A program made the position numbers and the translations under genes. A DNA stretch of 64,000 nucleotides from Saururus chinensis (Eukaryota > Streptophyta > Magnoliopsida > Piperales > Saururaceae). This document shows, one piece after another, positions 13,087 to 24,703 of the stretch. Position 1 is the first letter of the stretch; every line of letters starts with the position of its first letter. The notes under the pieces are model-generated. The model was given only the letters and a program-made list of their open reading frames with translations. It ran no database searches and was not told the DNA's origin. The stretch spans positions 44,805,644 to 44,869,643 of the forward strand of contig CP141142.1 in the NCBI GenBank assembly GCA_035235625.1, written 5' to 3'.

Positions 13087-14513
13087 TGTGACGGCTGCTT
13101 TATATATATATATATATAATAATTATTATTAATATATCATCACTATGTTCAACACGCTCTGCCAACACTCGTGTGTCCGAACACGACAGCCGTCAATGTA
13201 GATCACAGTTAGATATGCTTTATATTAAAAATGAGCATATCACGGAGTTATGGCACAACAAAAATAATATACATGTGCTTAAAAATATATTTCACACAAC
13301 CATGGACTTAGATTCGTGGAGTTGAAGTTTTACAAGCCTTACAAGTCTTCGGGCATATCGTGCCCTAAGTCTGCAGTCATATAGATATTACATATTTTTC
13401 AAAATTAGTGAGCAGATAAAATATTTGGAACGCTACTCTTCCTTCACCTTCGCCCTCGCTGCATTGCCTGCAAAATCTGGGGGTGGGTGAGTATTTTAAA
13501 ATACTCAGCAGGTTAATTTAAAATCTAATAGAGGTGCTAAGCAGAAATCCCTTTGAAAACCCTACGCATTTTCTTTAAAAACCTCTACCACGATAACTTA
13601 TGCATAAAACAACTGGTTCTAAATCAACACAAAACCACAAGCCGTGACACCCTACGGCCTACCCTCGGCGCTCGTGGGGCAAATGAGGGCCACTTAGGGA
13701 CAGGGCTTTCCCACGATGCCCTACCCTGTGCACGCCACTTGCCAATTATTTTTCTCGGCGGGCATCATCACTCTATGATTATTCTGGGTTCTTAAGCCCA
13801 GGAAATAATCATCACATTGTACAAAATATAGCAATATTCATGCTAAAACAGTTCATCACATAACATGTCTCACATAAATCAATCACATACGCTTAATCAT
13901 GTTGAATAATGCGTAAAGAAGTTATACTAAGCACACGCTTAGAGTTTAAAGTCCCCTACCTTAACCCTTGGTTATAATTTCGTAACCGTAGAAGCCCCGA
14001 ATAAAGAAACCGACCCCACCACAGCGTCCAGAACATCGAATTCAGTAGGAAACGCCTTTTGAATCACTTGATTCGGGCTTAAAATGGTTAAGAATAGAGG
14101 GAAAACAGGTTCAAAAGTGGAAAACGGGAAATTAGGAAAAAAATGGGCCGGACGCACTATTTAAAGGCGCGCGCCCATGGGGCCCGCGTGCACCACATCG
14201 CGCGCGCTCCTCGTGGTCGCGACACACGTGCACATTGCGCGTAACACCCGGGCCCCGTCGCGCCGTTCGGCGCGACGACGCGTGTTGTCGCGAGCCCGGC
14301 CCCATGCGACGCGGACCAGCCACGCGGGCCAGGGTCCATGCGGCGCCGGCTGACGCGGCTGACGGTGGCCGCATGCGTCAGCCAAAATTTTATAATATAT
14401 ATATATATATATATTTATATATTTAAAACACAAACTTTAAACACGCGTATCTTTGTCACTCGGACTCCGATTCACGCGTTCTTTATACCGTTGGGCTCGT
14501 ATCATCGAGCCCT

Positions 14514-14585
<72 letters not shown>

Positions 14586-14928
14586 AAACACAAACTTTAA
14601 ACACGCGTATCTTTGTCACTCGGACTCCGATTCACGCGTTCTTTATACCGTTGGGCTCGTATCATCGAGCCCTACAAAACTAGACCCCACATGGGTAGGT
14701 TATCCTGCACTTCAATGTGGGTCCCGCCCATATGGCACGTTCCCCGAGGCCATAACTTTCAGCCCCGGTGTCCGAATCAAGCGCTTCCAAAGCCGTTACA
14801 CTCACTTTTCCGCACTCTACCATACTCTAATAAGATTACACATGTAACAACTATAACTAATTAAAATAATGCTACCAACTCCAAAATTGACGTATTAGAA
14901 AACGTACTGGAAATTCAGGGTCGTTACA
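13087..14928 (-). repeat. 3' LTR of the Ty3 chromovirus
   Basis: 1842 bp, TGTGACGGCTGC on the plus strand to TCGTTACA. It is longer than the partner LTR mainly because of a segment duplication with a (TA)n run at 14394-14678. It contains the hairpin GGGCTCG...CGAGCCC (14493-14512, repeated at 14653-14672) and the symmetric GAGTATTTTAAAATACTC near 13489. Confidence 0.93.
14394..14678. repeat. tandem duplication with (TA)n microsatellite in the 3' LTR
   Basis: A block with TTTAAAACACAAACTTTAAA, CACGCGTATCTTTGTCACTC and the GGGCTCG hairpin occurs twice (from about 14420 and 14582). The copies are separated by a nearly pure TA run at about 14517-14582. The other LTR has one copy, so duplication followed insertion. 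Confidence 0.85.
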
Positions 14929-14941
14929 TTCTACCCCCCTT
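14929..14941 (-). other. polypurine tract of the Ty3 element
   Basis: On the minus strand AAGGGGGGTAGAA abuts the 3' LTR start TGTAACGACC. Position and composition are those of a plus-strand primer for reverse transcription. Confidence 0.85.
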
Positions 14942-14978
14942 AAGAAAATTTCGTCCTCGAAATTATACCTTTCAGTCC

Positions 14979-16193
14979 TTAAAAAGCTCTGAAAATTTTT
15001 TGTAGCATTTCACTTTCTAATTCCCATGTCACTTCCTCAGAGGAGTGGTGTTGCCATGACACCTTTACCAATGGAATTCTCTTTGTCCGAAGAATTTGTT
15101 CCTTATGGTCCAGAATTCTGATCGGTTTCTCTTCGAAAGACAAATCAGGTTCTAGAGTCAAAATGGACTGATCGACAACATGAGAAGGGTCTAGCATATA
15201 CCTTCTGAGCATGGATACATGGAACACACTATGGACGTTTTCGAGCTGAGGAGGTAGGGCCAACCTGTAAGCTACTGGTCCCACTTTATCCAATATTTCA
15301 AACGGTCCTATAAAACAAGGACTCAATTTGCCTTTAATTCCAAACCTCATAACTCCTTTGGTTGGCGAGACTTTTAAGAATACTTGATCGCCCACACTAA
15401 AGCTGAGATCTTTCCTTCTTCGATCAGCATAGTTCTTCTGACGACTCTGGGCTGTCAACAACCGATTTCTGATGAGTTTCACATTGTCGGCACACTGCTG
15501 TACAATTTTCGACTTTAATAATTTTTGCTCTCCCACTTCGTTCCAACTAGTCGGGGATCTACATGGTCGGCCATAGAGAGCTTCATATGGTGCCATACCT
15601 ATATTGGAGTGATGACTATTATTATAGGCAAACTCAATTAATGGTAGATACTCATCCCAGTTGCCCTTCTAATCCAAGACACAAACCCGCAACATATCCT
15701 CCAAGGTTTGTATTGTTCTCTCTGATTGTCCATCTGTTTGAGGGTGGAAAGTTGTACTAAATCATAAATTAGTACTCATCTCTTCCTAGAATCCTTTCCA
15801 AAATTGAGAGGTAAAATGACTGTCCCGATCTGAGATTATGGACAATGGCACACCGTGCCGACTCACAATTTCTTTTACATACATCCTTGCCAAACCATTT
15901 AAAGATTGAGTCTTTCTTAGAGGCAAGAAATGTACACTTTTAGTGAGTCGATCTACTATTACCCAAATAACCTCGTGACCTTGTGATGTCCTAGGCAAAC
16001 CTGAAATAAAATCCATGGATATATGATCCCACTTCCACTCTGGAATTTCAATTGACTGCAAGGTACCAGAGGGTTTTTGATGTTCTGCTTTAACCTGCTG
16101 GCATGTTAAACACTTGGAGACATACTCTCCTATGTCTCTTTTCATCTCATTCCACCGAAAATTCCTCTTTAGGTCCTGATACATCTTTGTTCC
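14979..16193 (-). pseudogene. integrase core, GPY/F module and chromodomain (pol C-terminus)
   Basis: Downstream part of the Ty3 pol, read leftwards from the solo-LTR insertion. It starts in the HHCC zinc region (CLTCQQVK). The core has the first Asp in SMDFISGLP and the second in [24 protein letters not shown] near 15740-15700 supplies the Glu. A GPY/F module follows (GPFEILDKVGPVAYRL), then a chromodomain (PIRILDHKEQILRTKRIPLV, WQHHSSEEVTWELE) before the stop at 14979. In-frame stops near 15786 and around 15660-15680 break the core. Integrase inserts the cDNA; the chromodomain guides insertion to modified chromatin in this clade (family knowledge). Confidence 0.92.
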
Positions 16194-18399
16194 ACCGGTG
16201 TAAGGTCCCTGATTTTTCTACGATTTTCTGGGATTTTTCTGGTCATTTTCGGCAGGAAAATGTGACGTTTCACTGTATGCGTATCTGTATATTTTCCCCG
16301 TATTTATACCCTTAGAGTCGGGTGTGGGGCTTAGTCGCGGGCCACGGGCCACGGGCCTCGCTGCGCGCTTACAGCGCGAATTTTGGAGGTTCGACGCGTA
16401 ACCAGTGGGTTAACGCGCGTTGGGGACATAAGCGGGAAAAAAAATAAAGGAGAACAGATAAAAGATCGGGCTCGGCCCGATCCGGATTTTGGATGAACAG
16501 TGGCCGCCCCCCCCTTCCCGTCTGCTTCTCTGTCCCCGCCGGCCACCGGCCGCCGGTGGGCCAGTGGGCCGCCACACCGGCTCCGCCCCGGCCGTGCAAC
16601 GGCAGGGGAGCCGCCGTCCCGGCCCCACGGCCGCTCCGCCCCGACTTTTTCGGTTAGCCTCCCCACTGCCTTTTTTTGGATTTCGCCGCCGCCGTGGGCC
16701 GGCGAGGGCCGGCCGGCCGCCCACGGCTTTGCCATGGGCCGGCGACGGCGGGAGGACACTCCCCCCGGCCCCGGACGGCCTCTACTCCGCCGTCCCGCTT
16801 CGATTCCCCACTGCCCCTGTTTGCCGCCCCACTGTATTGTACCGTTTCGCCGCCGCCAAGGGCCGGCACGGCCTGACCGGCCGGCCACGGCTCCGCCTTG
16901 GGCCGGCGACGGCGAGGAGCCACTCCTCCCAGCCCGGTGAGCCTCGGCACTGCCGCCCCATCTCTTTTCCCCCTCTCTGCACTGTTCCACCGACGGATTG
17001 TTTGGGCAAACAGTGACTGCCGGCGGTGATTCGCGGCCGATTCGGCCTTCCGCCAGCCTCGCCTTGCTCCGGTGAAGGCAGTGGACTACACCTCCATGCC
17101 CGATTCAGCCGCCGCCCCCTTGGCCGCTCCGCCCTTATGGGTTTTCCCCAGTTGTCCCCTATTTTTGGCCTACGCCCGTTTTGGACGTAGTGACTGACGT
17201 TATCAGTCGGACACCGGATTTGATTTAGCGGACCTTAGTTCGGCTCCGCCCCGACCCAGTGATGCCAATGGGCCACCCCTTCGGGTCTTGTTCAGCCTTG
17301 CTGCCCGTAGCCGCAGCTAGTTCCGCCTTACCGGCATGTGTGCCGTTGACCCCTCTTGCCCAATTTACGCCGTCGGTACCAGATGGCCTCGGGCAAGAAT
17401 TTGTATATCTTACCTTGACAGAAGGTGGACGAGTTCACCTGCTTAGGCCTTGGCCAGTGACGGCCTCATAGCCTTTGCTCGACCGTGACCCTTCCCTTGC
17501 TCTCTGTCGTGCGAGATGCACAGCCGCCCGCACCATGGGTATTGGTTGTGGGTGGCGATCGGCGATGTCGCCGCTTAGATTGGCCACATCTAAGGGCCTT
17601 AGCCCTGTTGGCTTTTGTGGGCCATGAGTCGCCTCATTTCAGCCATCTCCCCCACCCTTTGGGCCGCGTGCGCATGTAGCCACGTGTGTACTTCTGGGTT
17701 TAGGCGCCGCATTCGCGCCACCTAACCATCGGTTGGCATTGCCACCGAGTGGAGTTGACCACTAGAGCTGTCCTCCACCTCTCCTTTGATTCTCGAGCGT
17801 TGCCCCACGCTCTCCGCCCGTATGTGGGCCTTTGTTGACTGGAATTGTTGCCGTTGGGTGCTGTCTACGGCCGATTTCGACGTCTTTGTGGCCGGCTGAG
17901 TATGTTTTAGCCACCGGCCGATCTTTAGTGTGTACACCCTTGACATCTGATCGCACCGCCACTTATGTTGGCACGATATTTCTCCCGGCCGCCCTAGTGT
18001 GCCGCCGTGGATCGCGGGTTTTACCGCATTGAGTTCTGACACTCTGTTTGGCCGTGATAGTTCCGGCGCTTCCTAAAACCCTCGAGACAACAGCTCTCTC
18101 ATCCAAGCAACGGTTTTGACTGCCAACTCCGCCGCCGACGCCGCCACCGTCGTGTGCTCGCCATCGAACGTCATGATTACGAGGTAGGGGAGCTTTGAAC
18201 TCGTAAATTCATGAAGCATGCTTTGAATGAGTAGTAGCATGCTAGGATTGTATGATTCCATGCTTGGATGTTAAGTAACGATCCGATTGCATGATGTGCG
18301 TGTAAGCATGATTGTATGGTATGATTGATATGCATGAGATGTATGCATGTTTTATGGATGTGGATTATGTATGCGCTGGCAATGGCTAGCAAATATGTC

Positions 18400-18640
18400 A
18401 GTATGCTATGTATGGGTTATGCATGTGCTAGTGATGGCTAGCGTGCATGTTTGAAGTATGTATGAATGTGTGTGTGCACGTGCTAGAGATGACTAGCGTG
18501 TACGTTTGATGTATGCATGTGCTAGTGACGGCTAGCGTGCATGTTTGATGTATGTGTGAATGTATGCATATGCTAGTGATGGCTAGCGTGCATGTTTGAC
18601 GTGTGGATGCATGTGCTAGTGATGGCTAGCGTGCATGTTT
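18400..18640. repeat. minisatellite in LTR1: CTAGTGATGGCTAGCGTGCA units
   Basis: At least five units of GTGCTAGTGATGGCTAGCGT followed by GCATGTTTGATGTATG, 40-60 bp each. The same array in complement is at 39105-39410 in LTR2. Confidence 0.85.
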
Positions 18641-19384
18641 GTAAGTTATGTATGTATGACCGTATGTGTATGTTATACGTATGTGTGAGACATACGTGTG
18701 TATGATGGCATTTTGCCTGTGCTTTGGATATGTGTAAGTGTTGTGGGCAGAAGTATGGGCGATGGACAGTAAGAGGTGACAGAGACTTTGTCTGAATTTG
18801 GATACAGTTGTGTAAGCGTATGACAGAGGATATGAGTATGACGGGCAAGGATTAGAATGGATCAGTTTGAGTTGGATTGTATGTTGGGCGATTGTCAGAC
18901 AGTAAGAGTGTTCATAATTGTACAAGCATAACGTACAGATTATGAAGTGAAAAATAAGTATAATAAGTGAGATATAAGTAAGAGGGCGACAACTGGGTTG
19001 GCTCTGAGGAGCGTTAATTGAGGTCAGTGTAAGAGGATTTGGCCATAAGATGGATGGCGAAGTATGTAAGATTGTAAGGGTTGGTTGTACGATGAGTTTT
19101 GTCCATGCTGTGGACAGGTAAGTGAAGTCTGCTGCCCTGACGAACTTGGGTTTCGGATCGGGCTCAGCTTCAGTTTGACCAGTCGAGGACTGTGAGTTTG
19201 TGTGGCATAATTGTACCGCATAATATATTTAATTCAAACTTGAATTATAAGCACAGCTAATGATAGCGTTGTGAGTTTTAGACCTGAGGGTTCGACGGAT
19301 TAAGTTCCGTGTTTGAGCTGGCCGCTAATGAGTCGGCCGAGCTTTTATCATGTGTTGCCATGGTGTTTATCCTGCGGGATGTTG

Positions 19385-19635
19385 TTTGTGTGCTGTATAG
19401 AGCACCGGACGTCTGATGCTCTGCTGAGAGCGATGTTGTTTCTGTTTTGGTCTGTGTGCTGTATAAGCCCAGACGTTTGATGCTCTGTTGAGAGCGATGT
19501 ACATTTCTGACTTTGTCTGCGTGCTGTATGAAGCCCGGACGTCTGATGCTCTGCTGAGAGCGACGTATGTTTCTGATTTGGTCTGTGTGCTGTGTAAGCC
19601 CAGACGTTTGATGCTCTGTTGAGAGCGTTGTATAA
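19385..19635. repeat. ~80-bp tandem units in LTR1
   Basis: Four copies of CGTCTGATGCTCTGCTGAGA, then GCGATGTA and TTTCTG.TTTGGTCTGTGTG with CTGTATAAGCCC. Copies in complement occur at 38105-38350 in LTR2. Confidence 0.85.
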
Positions 19636-19689
19636 TTCTGCCCAAGAGTGGCACTGTACGTTTCTGCCCAAGTGGCACTGTATGTTTTC

Positions 19690-19815
19690 TGCCCAAGAGT
19701 GGCAATGGCACTATAAGACCCATTATGGTGGGCAATTATCTGGCACTATAAGACCCATTATGGTGGGCGATTCTATGGCACTATAAGACCCATTATGGTG
19801 GGCAACTGTATGACC
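19690..19815. repeat. ~40-bp tandem units in LTR1
   Basis: Three to four copies of GGCACTATAAGACCCATTAT followed by GGTGGGCAATT. LTR2 has five related copies at 37870-38035. Confidence 0.85.
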
Positions 19816-20039
19816 CCTTATGTGTGGGTGTTTATGTTTGCGCGCTCAGGTAAGTAGTATCATGGATCTACTCTTACCTGTTTGATCCAGTGCCCCATGA
19901 GCATTGGTGTGCCTTATCTTCGGAAAAGTCCATGACGTCTAGTCACTCCCCAGAGGTTAAGGTGTTGCCCCAGTGGCATTCTTTTCCATTTCGACGTTGG
20001 AGCTTATTAGTTGTAATGAGCTTCAGTGGTCGTTGATAT

Positions 20040-20535
20040 GTGTACGAGTACGACTATACAAGTGTGAGTACGACTGTACGAGTGTGAGTACGACTGTATG
20101 TGTATGAGTAAGACTGTAAGAGTATGTATGAGCAGGACTGTAAGAGTGTGTATGAGCAGGACTGTAAGCGTATGAGTATGAGCACGACTGTAAGAGTATG
20201 AGTACGATTTGAGAATATGTTTCTGAGTAAGACAGTAAGTATGATTTTGAAAGTGCATCGTACGAGTAAGGTCGTACGAGTCTGATTGTACGAGTAAGGT
20301 CGTACATGTATGTGTAAGCTGTATGAGCGAGCATATGATTGTACGAGTAAGGTCGTACAAGTATGCGTATGTTGTATGAGCATGCGTACGGTGGTATGAG
20401 TAAGTTGTATGACCCTGGATAAGGGTGTTTGTGTAAGTTGATTGGACAGTATGATTTTGGCATGATGGTGCCTTGGTATGATTTTGGCACGATGGTGCCT
20501 TGGTATGATTTTGGCACGATGGTGCCTTTGGTATG
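20040..20535. repeat. TACGAGTA-type short repeats and 29-bp units in LTR1
   Basis: 20040-20400 is an irregular array of GTACGAGTA, GACTGTAAGAGTATG and TATGAGCA motifs. 20450-20535 has three copies of TATGATTTTGGCACGATGGT followed by GCCTTGG. Matching arrays in complement lie at 35770-36200 in LTR2. Confidence 0.8.
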
Positions 20536-21148
20536 ATCGTATGCGTTTGAGCATGTTATGATTATGTTATGTTGACTGCTTCATGTTTGAGTTGCATGAC
20601 GCATGTGATTATGAACTTATGGAGTTCACCGTTTGGGATTTTCCCTACTGGGTATTTTCCTACTGAGTATGAAAATACTCACCCTACTATTTTTAGCCCC
20701 GTTGCACGGGAGGTTTTGCAGGTTGAGCGAAGAGCTCCTGGAGATGGACGCTCGTTTCAGCGGTGGATCGATTCCCGTTGACTCAGGTATCTGCTTGACT
20801 CTCTGCGAGTTCATTTATGCCACGATCTCCTGTATTGAGTGAGATGAGACTTTAAGATGTTATTCTGGACTTTCATTTGGATCAGTCAGTGGACTGTTAT
20901 GGGACTTGTACTCAGGGATGCCCGGGAGAGGGATTTGTATTTAAAAGTCTATGATCATAGCAAATTTATTCGTACGTGTGTTTTCGAGTAGCGCCTGAGG
21001 ATATTTGATTTGACAGTACGATGTTTAACCGTATGATGTTTTAAATTATAAACAGGTTTTGATTTTATCGTTTTGACTCCGATTTATGGAAAGAAAAACA
21101 ATTTCTATGAGTTTTGAGAAAAAGGGATGAAAAATCTTGGGCGTTACA

Positions 21149-21811
21149 ACCGGGGTGGATGGTGTACTGAGATTTATGTGCCTCATATAACAGATCTTGC
21201 CTTAAATCAGGCATTGCTGGAACCACTAATCTTTCTTGAAATCTTATCCCTTCATCAGAGCCTTTGCTGGAGTCAGGTCGTTCTAGTAAAACCTGTGTTT
21301 CTTCATCTTTTTCCTGCGCCTCGAGGATGAGCTCGACTAGTTCGGATTTCACCTTCAAGTTGGCCACAAGGGAACTCTTGTTTCCCAACTGCAACCTAGG
21401 TTGAAATTCTATCACTTCCTCCATCAATTTCCATCTTTGGGCTAGTAAATGAGCGACCCTCCCCGCAGCTTTACGACTCAATGCATCCGCCACCACATTT
21501 GCTTTTCCAAGGTGGTAATGGATCGAAAAATCATAATCTTTGATATACTCTATCCACCATCTTTGCCTCATATTAAGCTCGCGTTGAGAGAATATATACT
21601 TCAAGCTTTGATGATCTGTAAAGACTTCAAATTTTTCTCCGTATAAGTAATGTCTCCAAATTTTTAAGGCAAAAAGTACCGCCGCCAATTCAAGGTCGTG
21701 AGTGGAGTAATTACTTTCGTGTCTCTTTAACTGCCTTGAAGCATAAACAATTACTTTCTCATTCTGCATTAGTACGCATCCAAGTTCTGTACCAGAAGCA
21801 TCACTATACAC
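21149..21811 (-). pseudogene. RNase H and integrase N-terminus (pol fragment)
   Basis: RNase H catalytic acidic positions are visible: [45 protein letters not shown] and [11 protein letters not shown] linker and the start of the integrase zinc domain ([13 protein letters not shown]) end at the solo-LTR insertion point. RNase H removes the RNA strand of the replication hybrid. This segment is out of frame with the upstream reverse transcriptase, showing a frameshift between about 21811 and 21871. Confidence 0.92.
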
Positions 21812-21870
21812 TACATATCCTCCACTACTAGATGGTAAGGATTAGACTGGAGCAGTAGTTAACTTCCTTT

Positions 21871-23151
21871 TTAATTCTTGAAAGCCTTTTCGCATTCCTC
21901 ATTCCATATAAAGTTCACCCCTTTTCTAGTTAGCTTGGTTAAGGGCAGAGCTATACTTGAGAATCCCTGAATGAATCTTCGATAATAGCCGGCGAGACCT
22001 AGGAAACTTCTTATTTTCGAAACTGTCTTAGGTCTCTCCCACTTCATCACAGCCTCAATCTTGGTTGGATCCACTGATACTCCATCTTTAGAAATAATAT
22101 GACCCAGGAAAACCATATGTTCCAACCAGAACTCACATTTACTCAATTTAGCATAGAGTCGATGATCCCCTAGGGATTGTAGTACAATCTACAGATGTTC
22201 TCTATGCTCTTATGGACTAGAAGAATAAATCAAAATATCATCAACAAAAATGATTACAAATTTGTCCAGATGTGCATGAAAGACACTATTCATAAGATCC
22301 ATGAAAACTGCAAGAGCATTCGTTAATCCAAATGGCATCACTAAAAATTCGTAGTGGCCATAACGGGTATGGAAAGCTGTTTTTGAAATGTCCTCGCCCC
22401 GTATTCTTAACTGATGATACCCCGATCTCAAATTTATTTTTGAGAATACTCTAGCTTCTTGCAGCTGGTCAAACAAGTCATCAATTCGGGGTATGGGATA
22501 CTTATTCTTTACAGTTACTGAATTGAGCATCCTATAATCTATGCATAGTCTTAAAGACCCATCTTTCTTTCTTACAAATAAGACTGGAGCTCCCCACGAT
22601 GAGACACTGGGTCTAATGAATCCTTTATCGAGTAATTCCTGTAATTGGCTCTTTAATTCCTTTAGTTCTGCAGGAGCCATCCGATAGGGTGCCTTAGAGA
22701 TAGGACTTGTCCCTGGTATTAAGTCTATGTTAAAATCTATCTCTCTTCTCGGTGGCACCCCTGGGAGATCATTAGGAAACACATCTGGAAAGTCTTTTAT
22801 CACATCAATACTTTCTAAACAAGGAGTCAAAGGCTCCCCAAAAATCACGATGGCAAGATACGCGTGACATCCTTTAGATATTAGATGTTGAGCCTTAATA
22901 GCAGAAATGATAGATGCCCCTGTATGTTCCTTATTTCCATAAAAGGTACAAATTCTTTCTCCATTCTTAAAGAACATAATCCATTTTCTCTTACAATCTA
23001 TCATCGCTTCATTTTCTGCTAACCAGTCCATTCCTAGGATGACATCAAAATCAGTCATACCTAAAAGTATAAGGTTGACCTCCCATTTTTGGTTTCCTAA
23101 GGACACCGACACATCTTGCAGAAACTCTTGAGCTAGGACAGCCTTTCCCAA
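21871..23151 (-). pseudogene. reverse transcriptase (pol fragment)
   Basis: Linker [14 protein letters not shown], then reverse transcriptase with [74 protein letters not shown] and the polymerase motif FVDDILIYS. The thumb/connection part (SKCEFWLEHMVFLGHIISKD, SFLGLAGYYRRFI) continues at 22146-21871 in the same frame after a stop near 22210. It copied the element RNA to [13 protein letters not shown] has N where the family has D in the first catalytic aspartate motif, so the enzyme would be dead even without the stops. Confidence 0.93.
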
Positions 23152-23157
23152 AGGAGT

Positions 23158-23373
23158 TTACATTTCTAATATATATCCTAGTTCCATAATCGAACGACCA
23201 GTACTTAAGGCGAAATCACAGGATATAAAAGAATGTGTCGATCCTGGATCTATTAAAACTTTAGCAATCTTGTCTAAGATTAGAAGTGTACCTTGAATAA
23301 TGTTTGCTGAAGTTTGAGCTTCTTCAGCGGTAATAGCATAGATCCGACCCTGAGCCTTAGGCTTCGACTCCAT
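23158..23373 (-). pseudogene. aspartic protease (pol fragment)
   Basis: VLIDPGSTHSFISCDFAL carries the protease active-site aspartate in the DPGSTHSF form common to plant chromoviruses. A TAA at 23158-23160 separates it from the reverse transcriptase in the same frame. In an active element it would cut the Gag-Pol polyprotein. Confidence 0.88.
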
Positions 23374-23382
23374 TTTGATCTC

Positions 23383-24463
23383 CTCCAGCTTCTGCTTCTT
23401 TGGACATTCTTTAATCTTATGTCCCAGCTCACCACAAGAAAAACATTGTACCTCAGACCCTTAGCTCTTCATCCTAGGACAATTATTAATTCGATGTCCC
23501 AACTCACCACAGCCAAAGCACCGTCCTTCATTATAAAAATAGCCTCCTGCAGGATGAAACCAATCACACTTAGAACACCTTTCAAATTTCTTCCCCCTCT
23601 GAACTTGTGCTTGTGCACCAAAAGGCTTTTGAAAAGTTCGGTTGTTACTCTGGACTTTTCTCTTTCTTTCATTAGTTTTAGAACTACTGTTCTGACCATG
23701 GTCCTTACATCCTGCCAAGAATTCTTGATATTCTATTTCTAATAAAGAGGCTAGCTCCATTGCCTTGGCGAAAGTAGTAGGTTGGAAACCCACTATTCTA
23801 CCACGAAGTCCATTGTTCAGCCCTCTTACGAACTTCCTGGCTTTTCGTAATTCTGTAGGGCAGATATCGGGAGCAAAACGCTGTAGTTGTACAAATTTAT
23901 TTTCGTACTGAATGACTGTCATATTTCCCTACTGCAGGTCTAAAAATTCCTTCTCTTTCTTTTCTTGAATATGGAGAGGGAAATATGTGTCAAAAAGAAC
24001 CTCTCTAAACTCGTCCCACTTGATGTTGTCCTTGTCAGAGAAAAAGTTTCGCTCTGCAAATGGCCACCAAAAAGCTGCTTCTCCGGTCATTGAGAAAGTG
24101 GCCACGTCCACCTTCCTAGATTCTGGAACTTTCATGGCCTTAAAAATCCTTTCCACCTCAAATAACCATTTCTCGGCCGCCTCTGGACCGTCCTCTCCCG
24201 GTAAATGTAGGAGCAATTTTCTTGAACCGTTCAAGCAGATTATCTTTCTTATGCCTGCTACTTTCAGCCGAATCAACTGTGTTACTTAGAGGATTCGGGC
24301 TAGGCTGAAATCCTTGATTCTGCAGGTGCTATGTCATTCTCTGCATCATTAAATCGAAGAAATTTTCCATCTGATTCTCTGGTGCTACAACACCATGAGG
24401 TATTGCTTCAGCTCAGGTAGAATCATAAGACAACTGCACTTCTTTACCACTATTGGAAGTCAT
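23383..24463 (-). pseudogene. gag with two CCHC zinc knuckles
   Basis: Likely start ATG at 24463-24461 (MTSNSGKEVQLSYDS). The retrotransposon gag domain follows: EDGPEAAEKWLFEVERIF, MTGEAAFWWPFAERNFF, WDEFREVLFDTYFP, YENKFVQLQRFAP. A basic region and a knuckle CFGCGELGHRINNC follow, then after a stop a second knuckle CFSCGELGHKIKEC. In-frame stops at several points (two in the N-terminal 60 codons, one after EFLDLQ near 23927, one after RMKS at 23461) and a frameshift near 24280 break it. Gag forms the particle and binds the RNA. The duplicated knuckle is unusual and may come from internal duplication. Confidence 0.9.
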
Positions 24464-24703
24464 CTCGAGGGAGCCAATAGATTGTAATGACCTTGATTCC
24501 ACACAAGTTATTTAAAACACACCAAGTTTATTTATGAACATAGTCACAAACACTCATATGTTTACATTTTACAAAACAAAAGTGTGTCAGGACACACTTT
24601 GATCAAACATTTTCAAAACAACTCAAACTACTTCATTTTACAAACAAGCCAAACCACACCTTTAAAAGCCAACACACACACTTTCAGAGATTTTAGAAAC
24701 TGG

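Larger units (their letters stand above)
16199..21148. mobile_element. long solo LTR (LTR1), 4.95 kb, inside the Ty3 integrase
   Basis: Begins TGTAAGGTCCC at 16199 and ends GGGCGTTACA at 21148, with target duplication ACCGG at 16194-16198 and 21149-21153. Removing it with one duplication restores continuity of the integrase zinc region, so it entered a former pol gene. No gag or pol inside. The left third (to about 18100) is very GC-rich; the right part is T/G-rich with several minisatellites. The same family lies in the opposite orientation at 35117-41556. The module CTGAGTAT...ATACTCACCC followed by TTTTGCAGG (20660-20730) matches the Ty3 LTR. Long proline- or arginine-rich frames at 16331-17016 are composition effects. 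Confidence 0.92.

Noticed and set aside
13553-13795. 80-codon frame, repeated at 25810-26052
   Set aside because: The pair simply reflects the two LTRs of one element. No protein features, and the frame lies antisense to the element.
14338-14683. Frames rich in Tyr-Ile repeats
   Set aside because: Translation of the (TA)n microsatellite.
16331-17016. Overlapping long open frames on both strands (up to 219 codons), rich in Gly, Arg, Pro, Ala
   Set aside because: All six frames are open because the DNA is extremely GC-rich and stop-poor. They lie inside a solo LTR and the LTR2 copy does not keep them intact.
20007-20554. Ser/Tyr/His-rich minus-strand frames up to 166 codons
   Set aside because: Translation of the TACGAGTA-type minisatellite. 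Open in three frames at once, and mirrored by equally meaningless frames at 35712-36238.
21127-24289. Plus-strand frames across the pol and gag region
   Set aside because: Antisense shadows of clear minus-strand retrotransposon domains.
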